64,000 nucleotides of DNA from Colimorpha sp045597945 (GTDB lineage Bacteria > Bacteroidota > Bacteroidia > Bacteroidales > P3), in assembly GCA_045597945.1 (NCBI GenBank), contig JAZLLD010000058.1, positions 1 to 64,000 on the forward strand, in the 5' to 3' direction. Shown one piece after another: positions 6,772 through 16,000 of this stretch; within the stretch, counting starts at the first letter, position 1; every line of letters starts with the position of its first letter. The notes below the pieces were generated by a model. It was not told where the DNA came from. It was given only the letters and a program-made list of their open reading frames with translations, and searched no databases. The position numbers and the translations under genes are program-made.

Positions 6772-7875
6772 TTATTTATTAGCCTTCTCGAAGTCCTGCA
6801 TGCACTGGACGAGAGCCTCAACGTCTTCCTTGGTAACGGCGTTGTAGAGGGAAGCACGGAAGCCACCAACACTGCGGTGACCCTTGATGCCGACCATACC
6901 ACGCTCCTTAGCGAATGCCATGAATGCATCCTGGAGGTTCTCACGGCCTTCAGCCATGACGAAGCAGTGGTTCATGATGGAACGGTCTTCCTTCTCAGCG
7001 GTGCCGCGGAACATGCTGTTGCGGTCGATTTCTTCGTAGAGGAGGTTGGACTTCTCGGTGTTGATCTTGTTCATGTTCTCAAGGCCGCCGATGGTGTCCT
7101 TAACCCACTTCAGGGTCTCGTGCATGACGAAGATGGGGAGTACGGGAGGAGTGTTGAACATGGAGATGTTCTTCTTCTCTTCTGCTGCATGGGTGCGGAA
7201 GTCAACCATGGTGGGCAGGGGGTTCATGTACTGACGGTCGGTGATCTGGCCGAGGAGCTCTTTCTTAACGATGACGAAGGTAACGCCGGCAGGGCCTACG
7301 TTCTTCTGAGCGCCACCATAGATGCAAGCATACTTGGTAACGTCGACGGGACGGCTCATGATATCGGAGGACATATCAGCGATGAGCTTGATGGGGCAGT
7401 CCATGTCGTACTTGATCTCGGTACCGTAGATGGTGTTGTTAGTGGTGATGTGGAAGTAGTCAGCATCGGTAGGGATGGTGTAGCCCTTGGGGATGTAGCT
7501 GTAGGTCTTGTCCTCGGGGGGAGCGACGGTGGCGACAGGTCCGAAGAGTTTAGCCTCTTTACCAGCTTTCTTAGCCCAAACACCGGTCTGCAGGTAAGCA
7601 GCCTTCTTGTTGAGGAAGTTAGCGGGGATATCGAGGAAGAGGGTGCTAGCACCGCCGCCGAGGAAGAGAACTTCGTAGCCTTCGGGGATGTTCAGAAGGT
7701 CGCGCCAGAGCTGGCGGGTTTCCTCCATGGTGCGCTCCCAACCGGGGGTACGGTGAGAGATTTCCATGAGGCCGATGCCAGTATTATCGAAGTTGCGGAT
7801 GGCGTTGATAGTGGACTCAACAGCCTCTTTGGGCAGGGGGCAAGGACCTGCGTTGAAGTTATAAGCTTTAGTCAT
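6772..7875 (-). CDS. serC: Phosphoserine aminotransferase
   Basis: 367 residues, usual length. It begins AYNFNAGPCPLP as in all SerC proteins, has LFLGGGAST near residue 70, and the PLP-binding Lys in YGGAQKNVGPAG near residue 190. MVGIKGHRSVGGFRAS near the C-terminus is the conserved substrate-binding tail. It transfers amino from glutamate to 3-phosphohydroxypyruvate. First gene of the serC-serA unit. A minus-strand TAATTTTG promoter stands about 65 bp upstream. Confidence 0.96.
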   Translation of the reverse strand: MTKAYNFNAGPCPLPKEAVESTINAIRNFDNTGIGLMEISHRTPGWERTMEETRQLWRDLLNIPEGYEVLFLGGGASTLFLDIPANFLNKKAAYLQTGVWAKKAGKEAKLFGPVATVAPPEDKTYSYIPKGYTIPTDADYFHITTNNTIYGTEIKYDMDCPIKLIADMSSDIMSRPVDVTKYACIYGGAQKNVGPAGVTFVIVKKELLGQITDRQYMNPLPTMVDFRTHAAEEKKNISMFNTPPVLPIFVMHETLKWVKDTIGGLENMNKINTEKSNLLYEEIDRNSMFRGTAEKEDRSIMNHCFVMAEGRENLQDAFMAFAKERGMVGIKGHRSVGGFRASLYNAVTKEDVEALVQCMQDFEKANK

Positions 7876-7939
7876 TTTGTTTGAGTTTAAAGTGTTTATA
7901 TTAATATTGACTTATTCTTTATTGTATTTTTTGTAACTG

Positions 7940-7947
7940 CAAAATTA
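7940..7947 (-). promoter_or_regulatory. -7 promoter element for serC
   Basis: On the minus strand the sequence reads TAATTTTG, matching TAnnTTTG, about 65 bp before the serC ATG. A clear -33 TTG is not seen in the AT-rich DNA upstream. Confidence 0.5.
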
Positions 7948-8749
7948 CTCATTTTTTTTATATTAATGATGTTTTTTATAAAAAAAGTTTTTAACAGCTG
8001 TTTCCAAAAGCGGAAATAGGCTGTTAATATGTTAGTTTTCAACATGCTGTTGATAACTTAAAAGTTGTTGATAAAAAAACGAACTTACAGGGCGCGGCGC
8101 TCCCTGTTCTGCCGGCCAGCCATCGCGGGAAGGGCGGAAAACGGCCATGCGGAGGAGCGAACCTATAGCGAAGCTACAGCGAAGGTATAGCGAAGGAACA
8201 CTGGAGCTGAAGCGTTTTTTTCCAACACGAAAAGGGGCGCAGGGAAATAATTATTTCAACTGCAAATTGTGAATAAAAAACCATCAAGTTGAAGAATAAG
8301 CAGTTAGCAAAATCGGCCATCCAACGTGTACGATGATTTTCAGCATTTTATACAAAACCCAATAGAAATCAGCAAGTTAAAAAGTTATCATCGAATACAA
8401 TATTCAACACCAATGAGTTAGAAAAGCTATCAACAATTTTCCACTAATCACTGAAAAAAAATTGAAAAAAACGACAAACATTCAAGAAAAAAATGTATAT
8501 TACGAGGGCTTTGTAATGGGTAGAAAAAGAGAAGAGGCTATTTTTCAGTTTTTTGACTATTTTCGGCTTTTTTTATGGTGGATAGTGGCGGGGGTGCTTT
8601 ATAAAAAAAAGTTGATATGTGCAAATTTATTTTTCACTATGATAGGTGATAAAAAAAGTGGAACTTTGCAAACAGACAAAAGAAATGCACATGTTGCATA
8701 ACTAATACATTAACAGCGAAAAGCGAACTTTAGAGAACAAACAAGATAT
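7948..8749. other. Candidate replication origin region upstream of dnaA
   Basis: An 800-bp gene-free AT-rich region beside dnaA. TTATTCACA, a perfect match to the DnaA-box consensus TTATnCACA, lies on the minus strand at 8268-8276. TTATCAACA variants lie on the minus strand at 8048-8056 and 8066-8074, and CTATCAACA is at 8427-8435. Long A/T runs flank a GC-rich island (8090-8230) with an 11-bp array. This combination suits an oriC, but strand-skew data are needed. A possible dnaA promoter GAACTTTG is at 8661-8668. Confidence 0.5.
8164..8207. repeat. 11-bp array (AGCGAAGG type) in the origin region
   Basis: Units TATAGCGAAGC, TACAGCGAAGG, TATAGCGAAGG and the diverged AACACTGGAGC follow each other in exact 11-bp steps. 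Similar units occur at 31036-31068. Confidence 0.65.
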
Positions 8750-10201
8750 ATGGAGAAAGACTATCAGCGCGTCTGGGGAGAATGCCTTGACTTTATAAAA
8801 GACAACTTGGCAGGCAAGGAAAACGAAAAAGTTTTCAGCACTTGGTTTGAGCCTATCATTCCTGTGAAACTGGAGGGTAGCACGCTCATCATCCAGGTGC
8901 CCAGCCAGTTTTTCTTTGAATGGCTCGAGCAGAACTATGCCGAGCTGCTCAAGAACGCCATCCGCCTGACCCTGGGCCCCAACGCGTGCTTACAATATAG
9001 TATTGTTATGGACACAAGTATCTCCGACTCGCCCATCACCACCCGCATCCCGGCCTCCGGCAGCCAGCAGGCTACCATCAACCGCCCCAAGGAGGTGCCG
9101 ATGAACCTCAACCGCGACGACAACCGCGAGTTCCCCAATCCGTTTGTCATCCCCGGCATCCAGAAGGTTCGCATCAATTCTCAGCTGAGCGCTGCTTATA
9201 CATTACATAATTATGTGGAGGGCGACTGCAACCGCCTGGCCCGCGCCGCAGGCTACGCCGTGGCCGAGAACCCCGGCAAGACTGCCTTCAACCCCCTCAT
9301 GCTGCACGGCGGCGTAGGCCTGGGCAAGACCCACCTGGCCAACGCCATCGGCCTGAAGACCAAGGAGCTCCATCCCGAGAAGACCGTCCTCTATGTCACC
9401 TCGGAGCAGTTCATGCAGCAGTACCAGGATGCAGGCCGCAACGGCACCACTTCCGACTTCGTACATTTCTACGAGATGATTGATGTGCTGATTGTCGACG
9501 ACATCCAGTTCTGGGCCAACAAGGCCGCACGCACCCAGGAAGCTTTCTTCCACATTTTCAACACTCTGCACCAGGCCGGCAAGCAGATCATCATCACCAG
9601 CGACAAGTCGCCCAGCGAGCTGCAGGGCCTCGAAACCCGCCTCACTTCGCGCCTGAAATGGGGTCTGGCCGCCGAGCTGCTGCCTCCCGATGTGGAAACC
9701 CGCATGGCCATCCTGCGCCAGAAGCTGGCCAACGACGGCGTGGAGATGCCCGACGACGTGATTGAATACATCGCCTACAACATCAACACCAATGTCCGCG
9801 AGCTGGAAGGCGCCCTCATCTCCCTGATGGCACAGTCCTCCCTCAACCACCGCGACATCACCATCGACCTGGCTCGCCAGATGGTGGACAAATTCGTCAA
9901 GAGCACCAACCGCGAAGTCACCATCGACTACATCCAAAAAGTTGTCTGCGACTACTTCAACATCCCCATCGACAGCATCCAGTCGCGCACCCGCAAACGC
10001 GAAATCGTGCAGGCCCGCCAGCTGACCATGTACTTTGCCAAGAAGATGACCAAGTCGTCGCTCGCCATCATCGGCCTTCAGTGCGGCAACAAGGACCACG
10101 CCACCGTGCTCCATGCCTGCAAGACCGTGGCCAACCTGGCCGAGACCGACAAGCAGTTCCGCTACTGGATCGACGAAATCGAAAAGAAATTTAAAGAATA
10201 A
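8750..10201 (+). CDS. dnaA: Chromosomal replication initiator DnaA
   Basis: 483 residues, full length. Domain I (1-80) begins with the expected WGECLDFIK and STWFEPI segments. A short linker (90-140) follows, then the AAA+ domain with Walker A GGVGLGKTH (187-195) and Walker B VLIVDDIQF (246-254). The DNA-binding domain IV ends with the signature CGNKDHATVLHACKTV. DnaA binds DnaA boxes as an ATP form, melts the origin and loads DnaB. The AT-rich gap upstream carries candidate boxes, so autoregulation is plausible. dnaN is not adjacent; it lies 28 kb away. Confidence 0.98.
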   Translation: MEKDYQRVWGECLDFIKDNLAGKENEKVFSTWFEPIIPVKLEGSTLIIQVPSQFFFEWLEQNYAELLKNAIRLTLGPNACLQYSIVMDTSISDSPITTRIPASGSQQATINRPKEVPMNLNRDDNREFPNPFVIPGIQKVRINSQLSAAYTLHNYVEGDCNRLARAAGYAVAENPGKTAFNPLMLHGGVGLGKTHLANAIGLKTKELHPEKTVLYVTSEQFMQQYQDAGRNGTTSDFVHFYEMIDVLIVDDIQFWANKAARTQEAFFHIFNTLHQAGKQIIITSDKSPSELQGLETRLTSRLKWGLAAELLPPDVETRMAILRQKLANDGVEMPDDVIEYIAYNINTNVRELEGALISLMAQSSLNHRDITIDLARQMVDKFVKSTNREVTIDYIQKVVCDYFNIPIDSIQSRTRKREIVQARQLTMYFAKKMTKSSLAIIGLQCGNKDHATVLHACKTVANLAETDKQFRYWIDEIEKKFKE

Positions 10202-10207
10202 CACACC

Positions 10208-10774
10208 ATGAAAGTTCCTTTCAAGCCTGGCACACTCATCTACCCCCTGCCGGCAGTGATGGTCAGCTGTGGCGACCAACCAGAGAACTACAATATTCTT
10301 ACAATAGCATGGACGGGCACTGTTTGCAGTGACCCGCCCATATGCTATATATCCGTCCGCAAGGAGCGCCACTCCTACGACATCATCAAGCGCACCGGAG
10401 AATTCGTTATCAACCTGACAACCGAGCAGTTAGCCCGCGCCACCGATTGGTGCGGAGTGCGGAGCGGCCGCGACTTCAACAAGTTCAAAGAGATGCACCT
10501 CACCCCCGAGCAAGGGCAGATTGTGAAAGCGCCCCTCATTGCCGAAAGCCCGCTGAACATTGAGTGCCAGGTGGTGGACATCCGCCCCCTGGGCAGCCAC
10601 GATATGTTCCTGGCCAACGTGGTGGCGGTGAATGCGGAAGACAAACTCATCGACAAGACCACCGGTGCATTCCAGCTCAACCACGCCCAGCCCCTGGCCT
10701 ACTCCCACGGCAAATACTACGGCCTCGGCGAGAAACTTGGCGGCTTCGGCTTCAGCGTGAAGAAAAAGAAGTGA
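10208..10774 (+). CDS. Flavin reductase family protein
   Basis: 188 residues with the flavin-reductase-like split-barrel pattern: an N-terminal PLPAVMVSCGD strand, NILTIAWTGTVCSDPP (FMN-contact region, residues 30-45), and YISVRKERHSYDIIKRTGEFVINL. Such proteins bind FMN and reduce flavins or act as small NAD(P)H oxidoreductases; the partner is unknown. It starts 6 bases after dnaA and is probably co-transcribed. Its stop codon falls in the first unit of a 7-bp array. Confidence 0.82.
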   Translation: MKVPFKPGTLIYPLPAVMVSCGDQPENYNILTIAWTGTVCSDPPICYISVRKERHSYDIIKRTGEFVINLTTEQLARATDWCGVRSGRDFNKFKEMHLTPEQGQIVKAPLIAESPLNIECQVVDIRPLGSHDMFLANVVAVNAEDKLIDKTTGAFQLNHAQPLAYSHGKYYGLGEKLGGFGFSVKKKK

Positions 10775-10819
10775 ATTGTGAATCGTGAATTGTGATGAGT
10801 GAATTGTGAATTGTGAATT
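10771..10819. repeat. Seven-unit heptamer array at a stop codon
   Basis: Seven exact 7-bp steps of GTGAATT (two units diverged: GTGAATC and GTGATGA) fill the space between the flavin reductase stop and the next gene. The TGA stop lies within unit one. The same heptamer, inverted (AATTCAC/AATTCAT), occurs at 54282-54309. Confidence 0.85.
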
Positions 10820-10844
10820 TAAAAATACACATATAATATATAAT

Positions 10845-11774
10845 ATGAAAATCGTTTGTGTTGAACCCCTCGGCATCAGCCAGGAACATTTTGAAGAACT
10901 GAAAAAGAACTTCGCCGACAAAGGCCACGAGTTCGACTATTATATGGACCGCAAAGAAGATGCCGACACCTTGGCTTCCCGCATGAAGTGTGCCGACGTG
11001 GCAGTCATCTCCAACATCAAGCTGCCTGCAACAGTCTTATCGCAGTGCGCTAATCTTAAATACCTTAGCGTAGCATTCACCGGCCTCGACCACATAGACC
11101 TGGCCTACTGCAAAGAGCACAACATCACCGTCCAGAATGCCGCCGGCTACTCCACCACCGCCGTGAGCGAGCTGGCCATCGGCCTCATGCTGGACCTCCT
11201 GCGACAGATTACCCATTTCGACGGCACCATCCGCCAGGGCGGTGGCCGAGGCATGTACCTGGGCCGCGAACTCAAGGGCAAGACCGTGGGCGTTGTGGGC
11301 ACCGGAGCCATCGGCACCGCCACCATCCGACTGCTGAACGCTTTCGGCTGCAAAGTATTGGCCTACAACCGTTCCGAACACGAAGAAGTGAAAGCCATGG
11401 CCACCTACGTGAGCCTTGAGCAACTCCTGCGCGAGAGCGACATCGTCACCCTCCACGTCCCCCTCAATGCCGAAACCAACCACCTGATTGGTGCCGAGCA
11501 GCTGAAGATGATGAAACCCACCGCCCTGCTCATCAACACCGCCCGCGGCAACGTGTGCGACATCGACGCTGTGGCCGCCGCGCTCAACAACGGCACCATC
11601 CAAGGCGCTGGCTTTGACGTATATGAGACCGAGCCTCCCCTGGCCGAGAGCCACCCCCTGCTGCACGCACCCAACTGCGTCTGCGTGCCCCACATCGGCT
11701 ATGCTTCCCGCGAGGCCTTCGACATTCGCGCCGACATAGTTTTCGACCATGTCTGCAATTATCTCGGCATTTGA
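10845..11774 (+). CDS. D-2-hydroxyacid dehydrogenase
   Basis: 309 residues from the ATG at 10845. An upstream ATG at 10806 would add residues encoded by the repeat-rich spacer and is less likely. It has the family NAD site KTVGVVGTGAIGTATIRLL, catalytic Arg in LINTARGNVCD, and the catalytic His in CVPHIGYASREAFD, unlike the SerA of this window. It reduces or oxidises a 2-hydroxyacid with NAD(H). Substrate (glycerate, lactate or another) cannot be assigned. Confidence 0.88.
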   Translation: MKIVCVEPLGISQEHFEELKKNFADKGHEFDYYMDRKEDADTLASRMKCADVAVISNIKLPATVLSQCANLKYLSVAFTGLDHIDLAYCKEHNITVQNAAGYSTTAVSELAIGLMLDLLRQITHFDGTIRQGGGRGMYLGRELKGKTVGVVGTGAIGTATIRLLNAFGCKVLAYNRSEHEEVKAMATYVSLEQLLRESDIVTLHVPLNAETNHLIGAEQLKMMKPTALLINTARGNVCDIDAVAAALNNGTIQGAGFDVYETEPPLAESHPLLHAPNCVCVPHIGYASREAFDIRADIVFDHVCNYLGI

Positions 11775-11862
11775 AATACAAAATTGTATGTTCGGCATCC
11801 GCAACACACCGCCCTGCCGTACATACACAACAGCACCGACAATCCATAAAACACATATTATA

Positions 11863-14238
11863 ATGAAACAATATTTAATAATAGCCCTTTTACTGCTGCT
11901 CAGCTCCAGTGCCTTTGCCGCCCCGGTCTACCCCAAAACAGCGCGCCAAGCCGCCATCCACTGCCTCCAGCAGCAAGGCCTTGCCCAGTCCTCCGACCCC
12001 ATCAGCCTGGTCTACACCCAGACCTTCACAGCCGAGCAGGGCAGCCAAGAAATTGCCACATATTATGTGTTCAATTTCAACAACAAAGGATTCATCATCG
12101 TCAGCGCCGACGACCGCTGCACCCCCATCCTCGGCTATTCGGCCAACGGCATCTACGACAGCAAACGCCTGCCAACCAACATGCAGGGATGGCTGGACAT
12201 GTGCTCCGAGAGCATTGCCAGCGGCATCCTGGCCGATGTGCCCCAGAGCGAATATGCCGCCAAGCAGTGGCAGGAAGCGCTAACCAGCCATTTCGAAATT
12301 CCCGCCTCGCCCAAGAGCGACGACTACCTGGTGCAGAGCACCTGGGAGCAAGGCTACGGCTACAACAACTACTGCCCCATCTACAACGGCTCGCACGTAG
12401 TGGTGGGCTGCGTGGCCACCGCCATGGCACAGATTATCCGCTACTATGAATATCCCCACCGTGGCTTCGGTCAGAAAGGCTACAACCACCCCGCATACGG
12501 CCATCTGGAAGTGGATTTCGACACCACCAACTACGACTACAACCTCATGCCCCTGCACATATCCTGGCGTTCCAGCGCGGCCGAGCAGGACATGGTGTCG
12601 CGCCTCTGCTCGCACTGCGGCATCGCCGTGAACATGACCTACGAATACGCCGACCATCCTGAAGGCAGCGGCGCCCACACCAACAAAGTTGTCGAGGCAC
12701 TCCTCCATTTCGGCTACACCGGAGCCACCTTCTACCAGCGCAACACCTGCGGCGACTCGCTGTGGATTGCCATGATTAAAGAAGAAATCGACAACCGCCG
12801 CCCCATCGAATACGCCGGCTTCAGCAACAGCGGCGGACACGCCTTTGTTCTTGACGGCTACAACAATCGCAACGAATACCACTTCAACTGGGGTTGGGGT
12901 GGCTATGGCGACGGCTTCTACACCCTCACCACCATGCAGGGATTCACCCTCAGCCACGAGATGGTCACCCACATCATCCCCTCCGGCTGGGAAGGCTATG
13001 CCGAGCGCTTCCTGGTTTCGCCCAACGGCAATGGCGACGGAACCTCTTGGCAGCAAGCCAACAACAACATCAAGGCAGCCGTCGAACTGAATGCCATCAC
13101 CCAGCGCGACATCTGGATGAAAGAAGGCACCTACTACGGCGACACTACCGCCGATTACGCCTACACCCTGAGCTCCAGCGCCAACATCGTGGGCGGCTTT
13201 GAGGGAACCGAGACCGCCTCCAACCAGCGCAACCCCGAGCAGCACCCCACCATCATCGACGGCCAGGGCCGCCGCGGCATCCTCAACGCCAACAATAGTA
13301 CCCCCAGCCGCACCCTGAAGTTCACCGACATCGTGATGCAGAACGGCAACACCACCGACAACCCCTGCGTGAAGCTGAGAGGCTCCATCATAGCCAACTT
13401 CCTCACCATCAGCAACTGTCAGAGCGCCAACAACTCCGTTGTCAGCCTCATCGACTGCAAAATGAGAATGGCCCGCATCCACGGCAACTCCGGCCAAACC
13501 ATCTGCTCAATGAACGACGCTGTCCTGCGCCAGAGCCTGGTGGCCAACAACTCAGCCAACGCCGTAATCGACATGACCGGCTCCAGCGCCCGCGTGGTTA
13601 ACACCGATATCGTCAGCAACAACGGCACCGGCGTCGTCTTCAACCATGCCCGCAACACATTCGTCAACAACATAGTATGGAATAACGACACCGCATTCCG
13701 CACCAATGCCGAAATGCAGGACACCTCCATCCGCTACTGCGCCTTTGAGAGCGACACCGCCTTTGCCGACAGCACCTGGATCAGCCTCTCCGGCACCAAC
13801 GCAGAAGTCCTCTTCGTCCAGCCCACATCCCGCGGCATTGACGGCCTCAACCCGGATGCCGACTACCACCTGGACCGCAGCTCCATCTGCATCGACCGCG
13901 GCACCCGCCTCTCCGAGAGCATCACCGATGGCGACCTCGACCGCTCACTCCGCTGCCGCAACGGCATCATCGACCTCGGCTGCTACGAGAGCAACTACCC
14001 CGTAAGCATCGACAACGTAGCCTCTCCCACCCTCACCGTCTACCCCAATCCCGCCTACAACACCATCCGCATCAATGGACTCAGCCACGGAATGGTGCAA
14101 CTCTACTCAATCTCCGGACAACTCGTCATGCAGCAGCAAGTTGCTGAGGACAATATTGTCATGCACCTCAGCGCCCTGCCTGGCGGCGTCTACTACCTCC
14201 GCCAAGGCGAAAAGGCTGTCAAAATAATCAAGCAATAA
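11863..14238 (+). CDS. Secreted C10 family cysteine protease with beta-helix-like region and type IX sorting tail
   Basis: 791 residues. The ATG at 11863 gives a clear signal peptide (LIIALLLLLSSSAFAAP), so the longer upstream frame is not used. A Spi-like propeptide (about 25-115) is followed by the streptopain domain: catalytic Cys183 in VVGCVATAMAQ, catalytic His326 in GGHAFVLDGY, then FNWGWGGYGDGFY. Residues about 385-700 look like a parallel beta-helix (DGTSWQQA, repeated short strands with N-rich turns). The last 75 residues, from LTVYPNPAYNTI to VKIIKQ, form a type IX secretion sorting domain. It is probably exported and surface-anchored or released; substrate unknown. Length is about twice that of a bare C10 protease. 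Confidence 0.92.
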   Translation: MKQYLIIALLLLLSSSAFAAPVYPKTARQAAIHCLQQQGLAQSSDPISLVYTQTFTAEQGSQEIATYYVFNFNNKGFIIVSADDRCTPILGYSANGIYDSKRLPTNMQGWLDMCSESIASGILADVPQSEYAAKQWQEALTSHFEIPASPKSDDYLVQSTWEQGYGYNNYCPIYNGSHVVVGCVATAMAQIIRYYEYPHRGFGQKGYNHPAYGHLEVDFDTTNYDYNLMPLHISWRSSAAEQDMVSRLCSHCGIAVNMTYEYADHPEGSGAHTNKVVEALLHFGYTGATFYQRNTCGDSLWIAMIKEEIDNRRPIEYAGFSNSGGHAFVLDGYNNRNEYHFNWGWGGYGDGFYTLTTMQGFTLSHEMVTHIIPSGWEGYAERFLVSPNGNGDGTSWQQANNNIKAAVELNAITQRDIWMKEGTYYGDTTADYAYTLSSSANIVGGFEGTETASNQRNPEQHPTIIDGQGRRGILNANNSTPSRTLKFTDIVMQNGNTTDNPCVKLRGSIIANFLTISNCQSANNSVVSLIDCKMRMARIHGNSGQTICSMNDAVLRQSLVANNSANAVIDMTGSSARVVNTDIVSNNGTGVVFNHARNTFVNNIVWNNDTAFRTNAEMQDTSIRYCAFESDTAFADSTWISLSGTNAEVLFVQPTSRGIDGLNPDADYHLDRSSICIDRGTRLSESITDGDLDRSLRCRNGIIDLGCYESNYPVSIDNVASPTLTVYPNPAYNTIRINGLSHGMVQLYSISGQLVMQQQVAEDNIVMHLSALPGGVYYLRQGEKAVKIIKQ

Positions 14239-14273
14239 TCCAAGAAATTCTTGATCCACAACAATATACAGTA

Positions 14274-14305
14274 GGGCTCCACCAATGGTGGAGCCCTTTT
14301 ATTTT
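14274..14305 (+). terminator. Intrinsic terminator after the C10 protease
   Basis: GGGCTCCACC and GGTGGAGCCC form a perfect 10-bp stem with an AAT loop, followed by TTTTATTTT. Confidence 0.9.
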
Positions 14306-14343
14306 CGCCCTCATGACATGAGCAGACCAGCCCTGACCCCGTC

Positions 14344-14453
14344 CTTCTCCCGTTCCTTATCCTATATTTATACCTTATTTATTCTATATTTATACTATAT
14401 ATAATAGAATAACTAAGGTATAACTATAGTATAAATATAGTATAACTAGCGGG
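14344..14453 (-). repeat. Palindromic 11-bp-phased element, copy 1 (minus orientation)
   Basis: Runs of units such as ATAGTATAACT and ATAGTATAAAT in 11-bp steps, the two halves being inverted copies of each other. One edge carries CCCGTTCCTTATCC (the complement of GGATAAGGAACGGG) and the other ends in CTAGCGGGT. Copies 2 and 3 at 26555 and 41116 share the same edges in the opposite orientation. No gene is in the surrounding 14306-14589. Confidence 0.8.
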
Positions 14454-14589
14454 TCCACTACGGTTCTGAGGGGGAATACTGGGTTGTTTGGTGGATGGGG
14501 TTTTGACATGAATAGATGGATTTATGGAGGTGAAAGGGGTTTGGGGGGAGTCGAAGGGACGGTTTGAGGAGATGGATTTGGATGGAGAA

Positions 14590-14628
14590 AAAGGAAAGCG
14601 GCAAGGACCCGGTTGGATCCTTGCCGCT
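14590..14628 (-). terminator. Intrinsic terminator after the aminotransferase
   Basis: AGCGGCAAGGA and TCCTTGCCGCT form an 11-bp stem; read on the minus strand it is followed by TTTCCTTTTTC, just beyond the aminotransferase stop. Confidence 0.8.
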
Positions 14629-14653
14629 GAGATTATCAATCAGATATTGAATC

Positions 14654-15970
14654 TTATTTGATGGGATGGTCGGCGTGGAATTTCTCCAGGCGCTCTTTGA
14701 GGTCGGGGAACTGCTCGCGGAGCACGAGGGCTACGCAGGCACGGATGCCCTGCTTGTGGCTGCCGGTGATGTCCAGCGAGATGGCGCTGATGCCGTAGCG
14801 GATAAGCTCGTTGAGGAGGTCGAGACCGGTGTAGCCAGGATAGCAGAAGGTGAAGTAGAAGCCGTCGCTGATGTCCTCGCCCATATCCTTATCGTAGACA
14901 ATGTAGAAGCCGTTGTCGGTGAACATCTTCTTCATGACTTCGGCCTTCTCGCCGTACTCCTTAATGTCCTTAACAAAGTTGAAGGTGCCGTCGTTGGCGC
15001 CCTTGAGCATGGCAGCCATTGCGTACTGGACACTGTGTGCGGTGCCGGAGCTGAGGCAGTAGAGGGTGCCGAAGATGAGGGCGCGGCCGAGCTGGGTCTG
15101 GCTGTAGTAGCGGGCCAGGTCGGGGCACTCCATGTTGAAGAGTGCGGGGCTGCAGACCATCATGGCGATACGCTCACCGGCATAGCTGAAGGACTTAGAG
15201 CCGGAGATCATGAGCACATACTTGTCGGTATATTTAGCAACGGTGGGCTGGTAGGGAGCCTGGCCGGGGACGCTGTAGTCCTTGCGGAAGTCCATCAGGA
15301 AGTAAGCGTCATCTTCCAATACAACAACACCATACTTGTTGGCCATCTCGCCGATGATGCGGAGCTCATAGTCGGTGAAGCAGAACCAAGCGGGGTTGTT
15401 GGGGCTGGAGTAGATGAGGCAAGCCACATCGCCATCCTTGAGCTCTTCTTCGAGTTTCTCGCGCAGTTTGTCGCCACGATACTCATAGACGTCGAAGGTC
15501 TTCATGGGGATGTCGAGCACACGGCACTGCTGCTTCTGCACGGGGAAGCCGGGGTCGATGAAGAGGACCTTGGTCTTCTTCTTGTCGTAGCGGGTGAGGG
15601 TGAGGAAGCTTGCGAAGCCGGCCTGCATGGAGCCCACGGTGGGCACGCAGCACTCGGGGGTGACGTCGATGTCGAGGAAATTCTTGCAGAAGCGAGCAGC
15701 CTCCTGCTTGAAGTCGGCAGTGCCATAGACCTCGGGGTAGATGGAAGCAACGCCATTTTTCAATGCCTCAATCTGAGCATTGACACCGATTTCGGGGGCG
15801 GGAAGGCCGGGGATGCCCATTTCCATTTTCACGAAGCGGATACCGGTTTCTTTTTCCACGTCCTGAATCATCTTGCGCATTTCGCGGATGGATGCCTTAC
15901 CAGGATTGGCGATTTTGTTTTGTGCGGCAACCTTGTCGATTACCTCTTTCTGTATAGGAATTTGAGTCAT
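14654..15970 (-). CDS. Class I/II pyridoxal-phosphate aminotransferase
   Basis: 438 residues with the fold-type I pattern: VPTVGSMQAGFASFL (cofactor-phosphate site), YSSPNNPAWFCF, VVLEDDAYFLMDF (Asp contacting the pyridine nitrogen) and the PLP Lys in ISGSKSFSYAGERIA. The C-terminal RACVALVLREQF corresponds to the substrate-carboxylate Arg region. It transfers an amino group between an amino acid and a keto acid; the substrate cannot be named. Monocistronic, closed by its own terminator. Confidence 0.88.
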   Translation of the reverse strand: MTQIPIQKEVIDKVAAQNKIANPGKASIREMRKMIQDVEKETGIRFVKMEMGIPGLPAPEIGVNAQIEALKNGVASIYPEVYGTADFKQEAARFCKNFLDIDVTPECCVPTVGSMQAGFASFLTLTRYDKKKTKVLFIDPGFPVQKQQCRVLDIPMKTFDVYEYRGDKLREKLEEELKDGDVACLIYSSPNNPAWFCFTDYELRIIGEMANKYGVVVLEDDAYFLMDFRKDYSVPGQAPYQPTVAKYTDKYVLMISGSKSFSYAGERIAMMVCSPALFNMECPDLARYYSQTQLGRALIFGTLYCLSSGTAHSVQYAMAAMLKGANDGTFNFVKDIKEYGEKAEVMKKMFTDNGFYIVYDKDMGEDISDGFYFTFCYPGYTGLDLLNELIRYGISAISLDITGSHKQGIRACVALVLREQFPDLKERLEKFHADHPIK

Positions 15971-16000
15971 TTTATTTGTTTTATGTATTTCTATTAATTA

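Noticed and set aside
8462..8701. 79-codon frame before dnaA
   Set aside because: TTG start, AT-rich and Lys/Phe-rich as expected by chance, and it covers the likely dnaA promoter.
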